This document shows positions 6,331 to 6,556 of a stretch of DNA of 6,556 bases, piece by piece. The translations under genes were made by a program, and so were the position numbers. The DNA is taken from assembly GCA_002715405.1 (NCBI GenBank), contig PAZD01000012.1, positions 1-6,556 of the forward strand, in the 5' to 3' direction. The stretch is from Acidimicrobiaceae bacterium. GTDB lineage: Bacteria; Actinomycetota; Acidimicrobiia; Acidimicrobiales; UBA8592. Numbering within the stretch: position 1 is the stretch's first letter; every line of letters starts with the position of its first letter. The notes under the pieces are model-generated. The model saw nothing but the letters and a program-made list of their open reading frames with translations. It searched no databases and was not told where the DNA came from.

Positions 6331-6344
6331 AAGGTGATGTTGTG
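6331..6344 (+). promoter_or_regulatory. Ribosome binding site deciding the GTG start of obgE
   Basis: AAGG at 6331-6334 is followed after seven bases by GTG at 6342-6344. This, together with the upstream in-frame TAA at 6330-6332, fixes the start. The ATG at 6337 is in another frame and leads only to a short open stretch. I see no convincing -35/-10 pair in the 43 bases between the terminator and this GTG. Confidence 0.75.
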
Positions 6345-6556
6345 TCAAATTTTGTTGATGAATGTGGCCTTAACGTCCAAGGAGGCGATGGGGGAGCTGG
6401 GTGTGTAGCTTTTCGAAGAGAAGCTCATGTGAACCGAGGTGGCCCTGATGGTGGTGATGGCGGTAATGGTGGAGACATATGGCTTGTAGCCGACCATAAC
6501 ACAGCCTCCCTGCTCTCATTTAGAGACTATCCACATCGAAGAGCAGAGAATGGGCG
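6342..6556 (+). CDS. obgE: GTPase Obg, N-terminal part (partial at 3' edge)
   Basis: Obg is an essential GTPase that acts in late 50S subunit assembly and stress signalling. The 71 visible codons encode most of the first half of the glycine-rich Obg fold: FVDECGLNVQGGDGGAGC at 4-21, AFRREAHVNRGGPDGGDGG at 23-41, then DIWLVADHN and FRDYPHRRAENG. The GTPase G motifs lie beyond the window. The start is GTG at 6342; frame 3 has a TAA at 6330-6332, and no other start codon lies between that stop and this GTG, so it is the only upstream choice. AAGG at 6331-6334 is a good ribosome binding site seven bases before it. A strong terminator separates it from rpmA, so obgE needs read-through or its own promoter. 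Confidence 0.95.
   Translation, partial: MSNFVDECGLNVQGGDGGAGCVAFRREAHVNRGGPDGGDGGNGGDIWLVADHNTASLLSFRDYPHRRAENG

Noticed and set aside
6337..6411. ATG at 6337 as an alternative start near the obgE ribosome binding site.
   Set aside because: It is out of frame with the Obg protein and runs into a stop after about two dozen codons; the GTG at 6342 gives the conserved Obg N-terminus.

Overview
The window is a tightly packed, entirely plus-strand stretch of a bacterial core chromosome. It holds eight genes, two of them cut by the window edges: the 3' end of a penicillin-binding protein 2 gene (mrdA), rodA, a radical SAM protein of the TIGR03960 type, its usual partner of the TIGR03936/DUF2344 type, a ribonuclease E/G gene, rplU (L21), rpmA (L27), and the 5' end of obgE. 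I see no mobile elements, CRISPR arrays, tRNA or rRNA genes, and no obvious sign of recent transfer.

The organism looks like an actinobacterium, most likely of the class Acidimicrobiia. L27 carries the NVGRGGDDTLFA stretch typical of actinobacterial L27. The radical SAM protein and DUF2344 protein are separate adjacent genes just upstream of rne/rng-rplU-rpmA-obgE. The Obg N-terminus has an acidimicrobial flavour (VADHN..SLLSFRDYPHRRAENG). A rough count of a few lines gives a G+C near 45-50%, low for cultured Acidimicrobiia, so an uncultured aquatic lineage is plausible. The taxonomic assignment is inference from memory of gene order and motifs.

Layout. Bases 1-1363 are the end of a cell-elongation operon. 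The transpeptidase PBP2 and the glycosyltransferase RodA form the elongasome synthase pair, and their genes overlap by 8 bases. After a 51-base gap, the radical SAM gene (1415-3379) and the DUF2344 gene (3376-4095) overlap in an ATGA, and the RNase E/G gene follows 15 bases later, so these three look co-translated. A 66-base gap before rplU contains an inverted repeat that would bury the rplU ribosome binding site. rplU and rpmA are 5 bases apart. A strong intrinsic terminator overlaps the rpmA stop codon, and obgE starts just after it with GTG.

Functionally the window joins cell-wall elongation to RNA processing and large-subunit ribosome assembly (RNase E/G, L21, L27, Obg). The radical SAM/DUF2344 pair of unknown function sits between them. 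The points most worth a second look are the RNase E/G protein that stops where the zinc-link cysteines should begin, the rplU leader structure, the terminator that swallows the rpmA stop codon, and the uncharacterised radical SAM pair.
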